Made by a program: the position numbers and the translations under genes
Assembly (NCBI RefSeq): GCF_900167905.1
Contig: NZ_FUYZ01000005.1
Coordinates: forward strand, 62,001 to 126,000
DNA from: Soonwooa buanensis
GTDB taxonomy: Bacteria > Bacteroidota > Bacteroidia > Flavobacteriales > Weeksellaceae
Direction: 5' to 3'
DNA length: 64,000 bases
Shown: piece by piece, positions 18,199 through 26,515 of the stretch
How positions within the stretch are numbered: position 1 is the first letter of the stretch
Layout: each line of letters opens with the position of its first letter
Notes under the pieces: generated by a model
Seen by the model: the letters and a program-made list of their open reading frames with translations, nothing else
What the model was told of the DNA's origin: nothing
The model's database searches: none

Positions 18199-18951
18199 AT
18201 GAAAAAGTTAATTTTAACTGCATGTGCAGTTTTCGCAACAAGTTTTGCATTCGCTCAATCAAACAATGATGTTACAACACAATTAGGTAATGGTAACTCT
18301 GCTCAAGTAGATCAAGTTGGCGCTGTTAATGACAACTCTATTATGCAACAAGGAGATGACAACATCGCAAAAACCGACCAAAACGGAGTTGGTAACATGA
18401 ATGAATCCGAAAGTTACGGAAATCGTAACGAAATTGACGTTACACAACTTGGTTATCAAAATGACAGCTATTCTGGACAACTAGGAGATGATAACTATGC
18501 TTGGGTTTCTCAAACTGGTTTTTGGAATGAAAGTGCACAATATCAAATTGGTAATGCAAATGATGCTCAAGTTCTACAAGTTGGTTTGGCAAATATGAGT
18601 CAACAAGTTCAATTGGGCGATGGTAATACTGCATGGGCAATTCAGGACGGAATTCTTAACAGTAATGACCAATGGCAAGAAGGTGATGGCAACTTTGCGT
18701 ACGCTAATCAATCTGGAATGTTGAATGAATCTATCCAAACGCAATTAGGCGATGGTAACCTTGCACTTGTTTATCAAGATGGTTTAGGAAACTATGCTGA
18801 TCAATGGCAACAAGGTACTGGTAATGGTGCATTAGATCAACAAACTGGTAACCTTAACAGTTCTATTGTTACTCAGCTTGGAGACGGACACATGCATGTA
18901 GGTACTCAAACAGGAGATAATAACTCAATGGTTATTAACCAAAGTAACTAG
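18199..18951 (+). CDS. csgA: Major curlin-repeat amyloid subunit (CsgA-like)
   Basis: 250 residues. Signal peptide ends at SFAFAQ. The rest is ten tandem repeats with a strict 22-residue period, pattern QxGxxNxAxxxQxGxxNxSxxx (for example QLGDGNLALVYQDGLGNYAD). The periodic Gln and Asn positions are those that stack in the beta-solenoid of curli fibres. It is larger than E. coli CsgA (five repeats) and contains no Cys. First gene of the operon, followed by a stem-loop and then a shorter curlin protein. Expected to be exported through CsgG and to polymerise on the cell surface. The A-versus-B naming rests on order and repeat number. Confidence 0.9.
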   Translation: MKKLILTACAVFATSFAFAQSNNDVTTQLGNGNSAQVDQVGAVNDNSIMQQGDDNIAKTDQNGVGNMNESESYGNRNEIDVTQLGYQNDSYSGQLGDDNYAWVSQTGFWNESAQYQIGNANDAQVLQVGLANMSQQVQLGDGNTAWAIQDGILNSNDQWQEGDGNFAYANQSGMLNESIQTQLGDGNLALVYQDGLGNYADQWQQGTGNGALDQQTGNLNSSIVTQLGDGHMHVGTQTGDNNSMVINQSN

Positions 18952-18969
18952 GGAATTAGTTTAATTTTT

Positions 18970-19003
18970 GAGAGGAAGACTTGTTATCAAGCCTCTTCCT
19001 CTC
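18970..19003 (+). terminator. Stem-loop between the two curlin genes, probable partial terminator
   Basis: GAGAGGAAG (18970-18978) pairs with CTTCCTCTC (18995-19003). An inner CTTG/CAAG stem closes a 4-nt loop, and a T-rich tract follows. No new promoter box is seen before the next gene, so it probably lowers but does not stop read-through. Confidence 0.72.
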
Positions 19004-19027
19004 TTTTATTCTTTTATTCTGTCAAAA

Positions 19028-19426
19028 ATGAAAACAAAATTTCTTTTGATAATCTGTTGTCTTAGCTCTTTTTTAAGGGTTAAGTCACAGTCATTTAAAG
19101 AAATTAACTCAAATAATATCTTTAGTTATCTTTCGAATGCTACTGTGGATATGCAATCTAAGCAAAGTGCTAGTAATATTATCCAAATAGGAAACAATAA
19201 TCTTATCGAAGCTACTTTAATTAATGATCAACTTATTAGTGTACAGCTCGGTAATAATAACCAAACTAGTTACAAGGATTATAATCCATCGCAATCAGCA
19301 GGAATGTTGATACAATCTATTGGCGATAATAATCTAATAATGGTTGATGGTAGCAATTCGATTTCTAATAACATGAGTGTGGAAGTTATTGGCAATAATA
19401 AAACGATATTTATAGAAAACAGATAA
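19028..19426 (+). CDS. csgB: Minor curlin-repeat protein (CsgB-like nucleator)
   Basis: 132 residues from the ATG at 19028. A longer in-frame TTG start at 18968 would begin in the stem-loop and put 20 odd residues before the signal peptide, so I reject it. Signal peptide (KFLLIICCLSSFLRVKSQ), then about four degenerate curlin repeats with the IGNNN motif (IIQIGNNNLIE, VQLGNNNQTS, SIGDNNLIM, VIGNNKTIF). Short, irregular repeats next to a major subunit fit a CsgB-type nucleator. The csgE-like gene starts 11 bp after its stop. Confidence 0.75.
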   Translation: MKTKFLLIICCLSSFLRVKSQSFKEINSNNIFSYLSNATVDMQSKQSASNIIQIGNNNLIEATLINDQLISVQLGNNNQTSYKDYNPSQSAGMLIQSIGDNNLIMVDGSNSISNNMSVEVIGNNKTIFIENR

Positions 19427-19436
19427 TATATTTATC

Positions 19437-20198
19437 ATGAAGTATTTTAATTTCTTGTTTTCTTGCTTTTTAATTCTTTTCCCGATATCTCTTTTTTCTC
19501 AAATTGAAAACGTATTCAACGTGAAGGCTGTTATTGAAGTTAAAAATGCTGAAGATATCTCATCGATTTATGCTAAAGCTATTAATAATGATGAAGTTGT
19601 ACACGATCTTAACTATCTTCTTATAAGTATTAAGCAATCGTCAAATGGTAATATGACAAATAATAAGCAAGAAGGCAAGTTTGTTATTAGCCCAGATGAG
19701 ACTAAAGATTTATCACATGTTACGATTAACCATACAAAAGATGATCAGATAAAGATTTATTTATTCATTCGAAATGAAAAAGAGAATAAACTAATTTCTA
19801 AAGACTCTTTATTTATTAATGTAACTGATGGTGTCCAGATGAGTACAAATCGATCGATTAAAAATCCAGATACCGAAATTACCGAAGAAGATTTTGAACT
19901 TAAAGGACTTGTGGTTGATAATACCAAAAGTAAAGTAGGGAAAGACTTTTTTGAAACATTTTATAATACTTATAGAGATTCTACTGAGCAATATGCTTTT
20001 GTAATTAATGTTAATGAGTTGCCGTCAATTGGAAGAAATGGAATTATCAATATCGATACTAGTGATCAAAATATTTATAGTTTTCGAGTAGTGCCAAATG
20101 ATGAATATATAGCTGCTCAAGCACAAATGACCATGCGTTATCTTAATAAGTATTATAGGGAAAGTAAACTATTAGATAAGGAGTTAGGAGCTCCCTAA
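19437..20198 (+). CDS. csgE: CsgE curli secretion factor with N-terminal CsgH-like domain
   Basis: 253 residues, signal peptide ending near SLFSQ. Residues about 28-128 look like the CsgH fold: YLLISIKQSSNGNMTNNKQEG matches the Y-x-V-x-K-x-G-x-G-S-x-x-x-Q-S-G pattern of alphaproteobacterial CsgH, a periplasmic inhibitor of premature amyloid formation. Residues about 154-253 match CsgE: ELKGLVVDNTKSKVGKDFF, then INVNELPSIGRNG (compare NERPSARWG of E. coli CsgE). CsgE caps the periplasmic side of the CsgG pore and guides subunits. E. coli CsgE is only about 130 residues, so the N-terminal half is an added domain. CsgE assignment is firm; CsgH is by pattern only. Confidence 0.85.
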   Translation: MKYFNFLFSCFLILFPISLFSQIENVFNVKAVIEVKNAEDISSIYAKAINNDEVVHDLNYLLISIKQSSNGNMTNNKQEGKFVISPDETKDLSHVTINHTKDDQIKIYLFIRNEKENKLISKDSLFINVTDGVQMSTNRSIKNPDTEITEEDFELKGLVVDNTKSKVGKDFFETFYNTYRDSTEQYAFVINVNELPSIGRNGIINIDTSDQNIYSFRVVPNDEYIAAQAQMTMRYLNKYYRESKLLDKELGAP

Positions 20199-20201
20199 GA
20201 C

Positions 20202-20633
20202 ATGAAAACAAATAATAATATCCTAAAATTTTTGCTAGTCTTACTTTTTAGCTTTAGTTTTTTTTTACAATTAAAGTCTCAGCAAATGGCTTATAAACCG
20301 ATTAACCCAGCTTTGGGTGGTGAGTATTTTAATTATAGTTGGCTACTAAGTTCGGCTAATGCGCAAAATCAGTTTGACGATAATAAAACAACAGGTTTTA
20401 AAGCCCAAACCGCGATTGGTGGATTTCAAGAGAATCTTAACAGACAGATTCTTAGTCAAATCTCAAAAAACCTATTTGGAGGTGAGTTTGGAGAGGCAAC
20501 ACTAACTCCTGGTGTTTATACTATGGGATCTTTAAATATATCGATCTCAGACTATTTTGGAGGACTAAATATCAGTATAGTTGATATCAAAACTGGTGAA
20601 CAAACTAATATTAATCTTCCTAATACAAATTGA
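20202..20633 (+). CDS. csgF: CsgF curli assembly factor
   Basis: 143 residues. Signal peptide ends at LKSQ. The mature N-terminus YKPINPALGG followed by SSANAQNQF is the family hallmark (FTPVNPAFGG and SASAQN in E. coli). In E. coli this N-terminal segment inserts into the CsgG channel, while the C-terminus anchors the CsgB nucleator outside. Family length is normal. It starts 3 bp after csgE. Confidence 0.92.
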   Translation: MKTNNNILKFLLVLLFSFSFFLQLKSQQMAYKPINPALGGEYFNYSWLLSSANAQNQFDDNKTTGFKAQTAIGGFQENLNRQILSQISKNLFGGEFGEATLTPGVYTMGSLNISISDYFGGLNISIVDIKTGEQTNINLPNTN

Positions 20634-20665
20634 AATAAAATAATGTAACCCAAAAATCTGAAAAA

Positions 20666-22072
20666 ATGTATTTTAACCGTAACCTAAAAAAAGTACATTT
20701 TCTTCTTTCGATTTTATTTATTTTTCTTTACAGCTGTAGTGCTTTGTTTAAAGCTCCTACAGGTTACCAAAGTTCTACATTGGGCGAAGTGACACCTTAT
20801 ACAAAGTTGTTAAAAACTTTACCAGAGCCTAAAGAAAAAACGGTGGTAGCTGTTTATAAATTTAAAGACCAAACTGGTCAATACAAAGCTTCAGAGAATA
20901 TTTCTAATTGGAGTACAGCGATCCCGCAAGGGACGACTTCAATTTTATTAAAAGCTTTGGAAGACTCAAAATGGTTCACAACAATTGAAAGAGAAAATAT
21001 TAGTGATTTGCTAAACGAAAGACAAATCATAAAATCTACTCGTCAAGAATATGTAGCACTTCAAAATCAAACAAGTGCTCAAAAAAGTTCAGCAACTCCT
21101 TTGCCTCCGCTCTTGTTTGCAGGGGTGATTATTGAAGGTGGTATTGTTTCATACGATACTAATATCATGACAGGAGGAGCTGGTGCACGTTATTTTGGTA
21201 TTGGAGCAAGTTCTCAATATCGACAAGATCGTATCTCTGTATATCTGCGTGCTGTATCTACCAATAATGGTAAAATTCTCAAAACCATTTATACTTCAAA
21301 GACAATATTATCGCAATCTCTTAGTGGAAGTTTTTTCCGTTATGTTGATCCAGAGCGTCTACTAGAAGCTGAAATTGGTGTCACAAAAAATGAACCTGTG
21401 CACCTTGCTGTAAAAGAGGCAATAGAAAAGGCTGTTTTCTCTTTAGTTTTGGAAGGCGTTAAAGATGGACTATGGGAATCGGAAGCCTCAAATAAAAAGG
21501 TAATTGATAGTCTTATTACTAACCAAAAAACGGAGGAGGAAATTAACGATAATTTCAGAGTTGATAATCGGATAATGGCTGATAAACGTGGTAGTTTTGC
21601 CATTAGAGGAGGATTGCAATCGAACACTATAAAAGGTGATTATGTTAACGCTAAGGCTAAAGTTGGATTTAATATCGGAGCTAAATTATTCATTAATAAA
21701 AGTTTTAATATAGACGCTTCTTGGTCAGATTTTTATCTAGAAAATTCTGGAATCTTCAAAAGAAAATTCAATAGTTTAGATTTTAATTTAGAATATATTC
21801 TTATGCCTTCGGATAACATAAGTCCTTATGCATATGGAGGTGTGGGCTTGATCGGCTCTAGTTATTCCTATTTTAATAATATTAAAACTAAAATTAATGC
21901 TGGAGTCGGTGTCGAATATATGCCGCTGCCTAAGTTTGGGTTGAGGTTGTACGGTGAATATGACTTTGGAATGAATGACGATTGGGACAACTTTGTCAAT
22001 GGGAAACGGAATGATAATCTATTTCGAGTTGGCTTTAGTCTTAATTATTATTTTGGAAAACCTAAAAACTAA
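20666..22072 (+). CDS. csgG: CsgG curli secretion channel with C-terminal beta-barrel extension
   Basis: 468 residues. Lipoprotein signal with C24 (FLYSCSALF). Residues about 35-285 are CsgG: VVAVYKFKDQTGQYK, SKWFTTIERENISDLLNERQII, LLFAGVIIEGGIVSYD and the transmembrane hairpin region GGAGARYFGIGASSQYRQD, ending with KEAIEKAVFSLVLEG. E. coli CsgG has 277 residues and stops here. A linker is followed by about 150 residues (from AIRGGLQSNTIKGD) with alternating strands and a terminal aromatic SLNYYFG, like an OmpA/OmpW-type small barrel. The operon spacers on each side of this gene share the 9-mer AATGTAACC. Confidence 0.92.
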   Translation: MYFNRNLKKVHFLLSILFIFLYSCSALFKAPTGYQSSTLGEVTPYTKLLKTLPEPKEKTVVAVYKFKDQTGQYKASENISNWSTAIPQGTTSILLKALEDSKWFTTIERENISDLLNERQIIKSTRQEYVALQNQTSAQKSSATPLPPLLFAGVIIEGGIVSYDTNIMTGGAGARYFGIGASSQYRQDRISVYLRAVSTNNGKILKTIYTSKTILSQSLSGSFFRYVDPERLLEAEIGVTKNEPVHLAVKEAIEKAVFSLVLEGVKDGLWESEASNKKVIDSLITNQKTEEEINDNFRVDNRIMADKRGSFAIRGGLQSNTIKGDYVNAKAKVGFNIGAKLFINKSFNIDASWSDFYLENSGIFKRKFNSLDFNLEYILMPSDNISPYAYGGVGLIGSSYSYFNNIKTKINAGVGVEYMPLPKFGLRLYGEYDFGMNDDWDNFVNGKRNDNLFRVGFSLNYYFGKPKN

Positions 22073-22094
22073 TGTAACCTAAAAACTTTGAATT

Positions 22095-23591
22095 ATGAAC
22101 TTAAATAAAATTCTGCATTTCCTTTTACTATTCCTGCTCGTATTTTCGGTAGGTTGTAGTGAGGATCTTGTGGAAAAAAGCAATAAAGCAAGCATAAAAG
22201 GCACGGTTGTTAAATACAAATCAAATGAGCCTTTATCAAAAGTGAAAATTACGACGGCACCAACTACAGAAACTGTCTTCACTGGTGCGGATGGTAGTTT
22301 TATTATTAACGATGTGCCAATTGGAGATTATTCTGTTAAAGCAGAATTAGATGGTTATATCATGGAAATAAAAGGAGCCAACCTCAAAGATGATGGGCAA
22401 ACAGTAAGTGTGGTGTTCGAGATGAAGGACGATAATGCACTTAACTCACCACCATCGGTTCCAGATCTTATTACGCCTGCAGATAATGCAGAAAACCAAG
22501 CTTTGTCTGTAAAATTAAGTTGGAATTGTACAGATGCGGATAGTGACTCTTTGACATACAAAGTAATTTTGAAAAATAATAAAAACAACAATGTTAAAAC
22601 TTATAAAAACTTAGTTGATAAAAATTTAACTATTGATAGTCTTGTGTATGGTACAAGTTATTTTTGGCAAGTCGTAGCGTCGGATAATATTAATCCTGAA
22701 GTTTTTAGTAAGATAAATAAATTCACAACTATTAAAACTCCAGAAAATCGTTTTCACTTTGTTAGAAATATAGGTAATAATTTAGGGATTATGTCCTCTA
22801 ACGAAGCTGGTAGCAGTTTTCAATTAACTTTAGATAATACAAGTGCGATAAGACCAAGGAAAAGTAATGCAGCTGGTGTTATTGCTTTTATAAAAGTTGT
22901 TGATGGTAATCCCAATATTTTTACCGTGAAACCAGATGGATCAGATTTGTTTAAAGTCACAACAATACCAATTTCCGGATTTAACATCAATGAGTTGGAC
23001 TTCTCTTGGAGTGCAAATGGTAAGGAAATTTTGTATCCTAGTTTTGATAAGTTATATCGTGTAAATAAAGATGGTAGCGGAACACAGTTGGTGTATCAAA
23101 CACCTGATGCCAGCTTTATTTCGGAGTGCGCTTGGTCAGCAGATGGGACAAAAATTGCTTTAAAGACTAATAATATCAATGGCTATAATGTGAAAATCTA
23201 TGTCATAGATATGTTAGGGAATGTAATTAAAGATATTATAAGCGGCGTGACAGGTGCTGCTGGTGGATTAGACTTTTCGGTTGACGGAAGTAAAATTTTA
23301 TATACAAAAGATATTTCAGGTTTTGAAAATAGTGACTATAGACAGCTCAATACTCACATTTTCATTTACGATTTAGTTACTGATACAACTTTAGATGTAT
23401 CAAGTAAAACGAAAATCCCAGCCGGCTATATTGACATTGATCCTCGATTTTCGCCAAACGAAGCAGAAGTTATTTTTACTCAAACTTCCAATGACGGTAT
23501 ATCTAGGAAAGATGTTTATAGGCTTTCTATATCAGATGAGGATTCTAGAAAGTTGCTTTTCAGCAATGCCTGGATGCCCGACTGGGAATAG
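22095..23591 (+). CDS. Curli-operon lipoprotein: CarboxypepD-like + FN3-like + TolB-type propeller
   Basis: 498 residues. Lipobox at C21 (FSVGCSEDL). About 30-110: carboxypeptidase-regulatory-like beta sandwich (KGTVVKYKSNEPLSKVKI, GSFIINDVPIGDYSVKA). About 115-210: fibronectin-III-like domain (PSVPDLITPADNAENQ, LSWNCTDADSDSLTYKV). About 215-498: TolB/WD40-like blades (FSWSANGKEILYPS, CAWSADGTKIALK, DFSVDGSKILYTK, DPRFSPNEAEVIFT). It is the last gene of the curli operon, 22 bp after csgG, and has no counterpart in E. coli csg operons. A surface adhesion or fibre-anchoring role is plausible but unproven. Confidence 0.75.
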   Translation: MNLNKILHFLLLFLLVFSVGCSEDLVEKSNKASIKGTVVKYKSNEPLSKVKITTAPTTETVFTGADGSFIINDVPIGDYSVKAELDGYIMEIKGANLKDDGQTVSVVFEMKDDNALNSPPSVPDLITPADNAENQALSVKLSWNCTDADSDSLTYKVILKNNKNNNVKTYKNLVDKNLTIDSLVYGTSYFWQVVASDNINPEVFSKINKFTTIKTPENRFHFVRNIGNNLGIMSSNEAGSSFQLTLDNTSAIRPRKSNAAGVIAFIKVVDGNPNIFTVKPDGSDLFKVTTIPISGFNINELDFSWSANGKEILYPSFDKLYRVNKDGSGTQLVYQTPDASFISECAWSADGTKIALKTNNINGYNVKIYVIDMLGNVIKDIISGVTGAAGGLDFSVDGSKILYTKDISGFENSDYRQLNTHIFIYDLVTDTTLDVSSKTKIPAGYIDIDPRFSPNEAEVIFTQTSNDGISRKDVYRLSISDEDSRKLLFSNAWMPDWE

Positions 23592-23610
23592 GTTACATTT
23601 TTTTCAGAAA

Positions 23611-23636
23611 GAACCTCTTCAATATTGAAGAGGTTC
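23611..23636. terminator. Terminator at the end of the curli operon
   Basis: Perfect 13-bp palindrome (GAACCTCTTCAAT with its complement, no loop excess) followed by a 9-nt T-run. Also usable by the convergent regulator gene. Confidence 0.9.
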
Positions 23637-23653
23637 GTTTTTTTTTAAACTAA

Positions 23654-24307
23654 TTAATGATCAATAAGATTGTGTTGAATGGCAAAACGTACTAATCCGG
23701 TAGAGTTTCTAATATTCAACTTTTGAAAAATATGTCTTCGATGTGTTTCTACAGTATTGAAACTAATAAATAATTTATCAGAAATTTCTTTACTGTTGCA
23801 GCCATCACATATAAGTTGGATTACTTCTAATTCTCGATTAGTAATGCTATCGAGCGTATCGCCAAGACTTAAGTTTTTTTGAGAATTAGGAGAGTTAAGT
23901 AAAGACTGCATGATTTTTTCACGAAGTTCTTCACCAACATACTCTTTTCCATTTTTGATGCAAGTTAATGCCTCAACTACTACTTTACTATCATTGTGTT
24001 TTTCGACAAATCCATCGATACCAAGTTGAAAAAGATCGGTAATTCTTTTGATCTTGTTCTCACCAGTTAAGATTAGGATTTTCGTATTTTGATGAAGTTT
24101 TTTTATCGATTTGATAAACTCTGTAGGATTTTCGTTTTCAAATACTATTTCAGTGATTATTAAATCGACTTGGTTTTTTTCTAACCATTGGCTAGCCTCA
24201 TAATGAGAGTTTGTAAATCCTGCAATCTCGAATCCTTTTTTTCGCGATAGGAGTGATACCAAACCATCAATAACGATTTGATGTTGGTCAATAATGTAAA
24301 TTTTCAT
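23654..24307 (-). CDS. NarL/LuxR-family regulator with degenerate receiver domain (CsgD-like)
   Basis: 217 residues. N-terminal receiver-like domain (1-120) and C-terminal LuxR-type HTH (about 150-210: TNRELEVIQLICDG, NSKEISDKLFISFNTVETHRRHIFQKL). In the receiver, the phospho-acceptor Asp is Glu (E53 in LIITEIVF), and the second acidic residue of the DD pair is Gln (D7-Q8). The switch Thr (T81) and Lys (K103) remain. It is therefore unlikely to be phosphorylated and may be locked in an active-like state. E. coli CsgD, the curli master regulator, is also a LuxR protein with an atypical receiver. It faces the end of the curli operon, so control of that operon is inferred from position and type. 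No histidine kinase is nearby. Confidence 0.82.
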   Translation of the reverse strand: MKIYIIDQHQIVIDGLVSLLSRKKGFEIAGFTNSHYEASQWLEKNQVDLIITEIVFENENPTEFIKSIKKLHQNTKILILTGENKIKRITDLFQLGIDGFVEKHNDSKVVVEALTCIKNGKEYVGEELREKIMQSLLNSPNSQKNLSLGDTLDSITNRELEVIQLICDGCNSKEISDKLFISFNTVETHRRHIFQKLNIRNSTGLVRFAIQHNLIDH

Positions 24308-24445
24308 TTGGTTATTTAGTTTTAGTTTAAAATTATTTAGTTTTTATGGTGACATATTAATGTGTATTTCAATTGTTTTTTGTGTTTTAAAGTAAGAGTA
24401 CTGCAAGATACTGATTTTAAATAAAATATAACGGATTTTAAAACA

Positions 24446-24856
24446 TTATTTACTCCATTTTGTATCAATTAAAGCCATAAGAAATTCTGGACATTTAATA
24501 ATTTTATTATTTTCGGCATTCAGAAAGAATAGAGTAGTACTGGCTTCTGTAATTTTTTCATCATTTTCATTATATATTTCGTAATCAAAGATGATTCTTA
24601 CGCCAGGTTTTGTTTTAACATAAGTTTTAATATTCAAAACTTGGTCATATAACGCAGGTTTTATATATTTGATTTGATATTCCGACACGGGAAGAAAAAT
24701 ACCTTTCTTTTCGATCTCATCATAAGATATTCCAAGTGAACGAAATAGCTCTACTCGGGCTACTTCTAAGTAGGTTGCATAGTTACCATAGTAGACATAT
24801 TTCATAGGGTCGGTTTCGGCGTAACGTACTCTTATTGAGGTTGTTGTGTGTATCAT
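24446..24856 (-). CDS. YbgC/FadM-type acyl-CoA thioesterase
   Basis: 136 residues, single hotdog domain. The 4-hydroxybenzoyl-CoA thioesterase-type active site is visible: VRYAETDPMKYVYYGNYATY, with catalytic Asp D16. It should hydrolyse acyl-CoA thioesters in the cytoplasm; the acyl chain is not predictable. Divergent from dnaA, an arrangement common in flavobacteria. A TATATTTG promoter box lies 23 nt upstream. Confidence 0.88.
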   Translation of the reverse strand: MIHTTTSIRVRYAETDPMKYVYYGNYATYLEVARVELFRSLGISYDEIEKKGIFLPVSEYQIKYIKPALYDQVLNIKTYVKTKPGVRIIFDYEIYNENDEKITEASTTLFFLNAENNKIIKCPEFLMALIDTKWSK

Positions 24857-24878
24857 TTTAAGCGATTATTAATACATA

Positions 24879-24886
24879 CAAATATA
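24879..24886 (-). promoter_or_regulatory. Bacteroidota -7 promoter box for the thioesterase gene
   Basis: On the minus strand reads TATATTTG (TAnnTTTG), 22 nt before the ATG at 24856. Confidence 0.6.
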
Positions 24887-24992
24887 TTTTTTAATAAGCA
24901 ATAGAGCAAAAATTTTTTTTATTAAATTATAATTAGATATTTGTCACCCCTATGAAAATTAGTGGTCTAACCTGGAAAAAGCAGCAAGAAAA

Positions 24993-26444
24993 ATGGATGA
25001 AAATTTAGTTTTGATATGGGAAAAATGTCTTCAGTTCATGCGAGATAATCTCAATGCTGCAGAGGATCATTCGGACCTTAAAAAATTAGAAAACTCTTTT
25101 GATTTATTATTTGATAAAGTTAAACCATTATCTTTAGTTAATCATAATTTGACTTTATTAGTTCCTAGTGACTTTTATAAAGAATATATCGAAGACAATT
25201 ATTTGTCTTTGCTATCTGCTGCGCTTAAAAAATACATTGGTAAAGGGGTTAAGCTTTGGTATTCTGTTATGGAAAACAAACCAGTTGGTAAAGAAGCTCC
25301 AATTACTGTTAATGTAAAAGGTAATAGTACGCAAACGCCTAAAATACAGGAAGCTTTACCAATCCAAAAAGAAACGAACATTAATCCGTTCGTGGTTCCA
25401 GGTATCAAAAAAGTTAATATAGAATCTAACCTAAAAGCAGATTTATCGTTTGATAATTTTGTAGAAGGAGAGAGTAATAAATTGGCTGCGACAGTTGGTA
25501 AAACTATTGCTAAACGTCCTGGTGCAACTGCTTTTAATCCATTGTTTGTACATGGTGGTTATGGTGTTGGTAAGACGCACTTAGCACAAGCTATTGGTCT
25601 AGAAGTTAAAAATTCTTGTCCAGATAAAGTAGTTTTGTATCAATCTTCGGAGAAATTTATTCAAGATTTTATTAAAGCGGCGAAATCTCAAAACAAAACA
25701 GATTTCCAAAATTATTATCAGTTAGTTGATGTTTTAATAATTGATGATATCCAGTTTTTATCAGGAAAAGCGGCAACACAAGATAGTTTCTTCCATGTTT
25801 TTGATTATCTACATCAAAACGGAAAACAGATTATTTTGACGTCTGATAAAGCGCCAGCTGACATTATGGATATTCAGGAACGTATTGTTTCTCGTTTTAA
25901 ATGGGGTTTAACAGCAGAAATTAAATCGCCTAACTTCGAGACACGTCGTCAAATTATCGTTGATAAACTAAGTCGTGACGGTATCGTTTTAACAGACGAT
26001 ATGCTAGATTTCTTAGCAACAGAAGTTAAAACCAACGTTCGTGAGTTGATGGGCGTTATCAATTCGGTGATTGCTTACTCAACAGTTTATAAGTCGGATT
26101 TAAGTTTAGAATTACTTAAAGAGACGATTAACAAAATTGCGACAACTCAGAAGAAAACGATCAATATTCCTTATATTCAAGAAGTGGTTTGCGAATATTT
26201 CGGGATCAACAGAGAGTTGTTGTTGTCAAAATCTAGAAAAAGAGAAGTAGCATTGCCACGACAGTTAGCCATGTATTTTGCAAAAGAATTAACCAATTCT
26301 ACGTATACAAAAATCGGTGAAGAAATGGGCGGAAAAGACCATTCTACGGTAATCTACGCTTGCGACACGATTCGTGATGTTTCGAAAATCGATAAAGAAA
26401 TAAAAAAATATATCAAAGATTTGAAAGAACGTATCAATCATTAA
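24993..26444 (+). CDS. dnaA: Chromosomal replication initiator DnaA
   Basis: 483 residues. Domain I (1-85), variable linker (about 95-145), AAA+ domain III with Walker A GGYGVGKT at 188-195, Walker B LIIDDIQFL, and sensor region; domain IV with the DnaA-box-binding signature GGKDHSTVIYACDTI near 450. It binds DnaA boxes and melts the origin. A 19-codon reading frame from 24952 overlaps its start in another frame. No DnaA-box cluster is evident on either side, so the origin is probably elsewhere. Followed by a terminator and a phosphatase gene. Confidence 0.97.
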   Translation: MDENLVLIWEKCLQFMRDNLNAAEDHSDLKKLENSFDLLFDKVKPLSLVNHNLTLLVPSDFYKEYIEDNYLSLLSAALKKYIGKGVKLWYSVMENKPVGKEAPITVNVKGNSTQTPKIQEALPIQKETNINPFVVPGIKKVNIESNLKADLSFDNFVEGESNKLAATVGKTIAKRPGATAFNPLFVHGGYGVGKTHLAQAIGLEVKNSCPDKVVLYQSSEKFIQDFIKAAKSQNKTDFQNYYQLVDVLIIDDIQFLSGKAATQDSFFHVFDYLHQNGKQIILTSDKAPADIMDIQERIVSRFKWGLTAEIKSPNFETRRQIIVDKLSRDGIVLTDDMLDFLATEVKTNVRELMGVINSVIAYSTVYKSDLSLELLKETINKIATTQKKTINIPYIQEVVCEYFGINRELLLSKSRKREVALPRQLAMYFAKELTNSTYTKIGEEMGGKDHSTVIYACDTIRDVSKIDKEIKKYIKDLKERINH

Positions 26445-26463
26445 TCGATGATAAATAATATAG

Positions 26464-26493
26464 AAAAGGCTTTAATTTATTTTAAAGCCTTTT
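26464..26493 (+). terminator. Terminator after dnaA
   Basis: AAAAGGCTTTAA (26464-26475) pairs with TTAAAGCCTTTT (26482-26493), followed by a T-run. Confidence 0.88.
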
Positions 26494-26515
26494 CTTTTTT
26501 TAATAAATTCACAAC

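Noticed and set aside
18968-19027. TTG start for the CsgB-like gene
   Set aside because: It lies in the stem-loop and would bury the signal peptide behind 20 extra residues; the ATG at 19028 fits.
24857-24992. Chromosomal origin next to dnaA
   Set aside because: No cluster of DnaA boxes is visible on either side.
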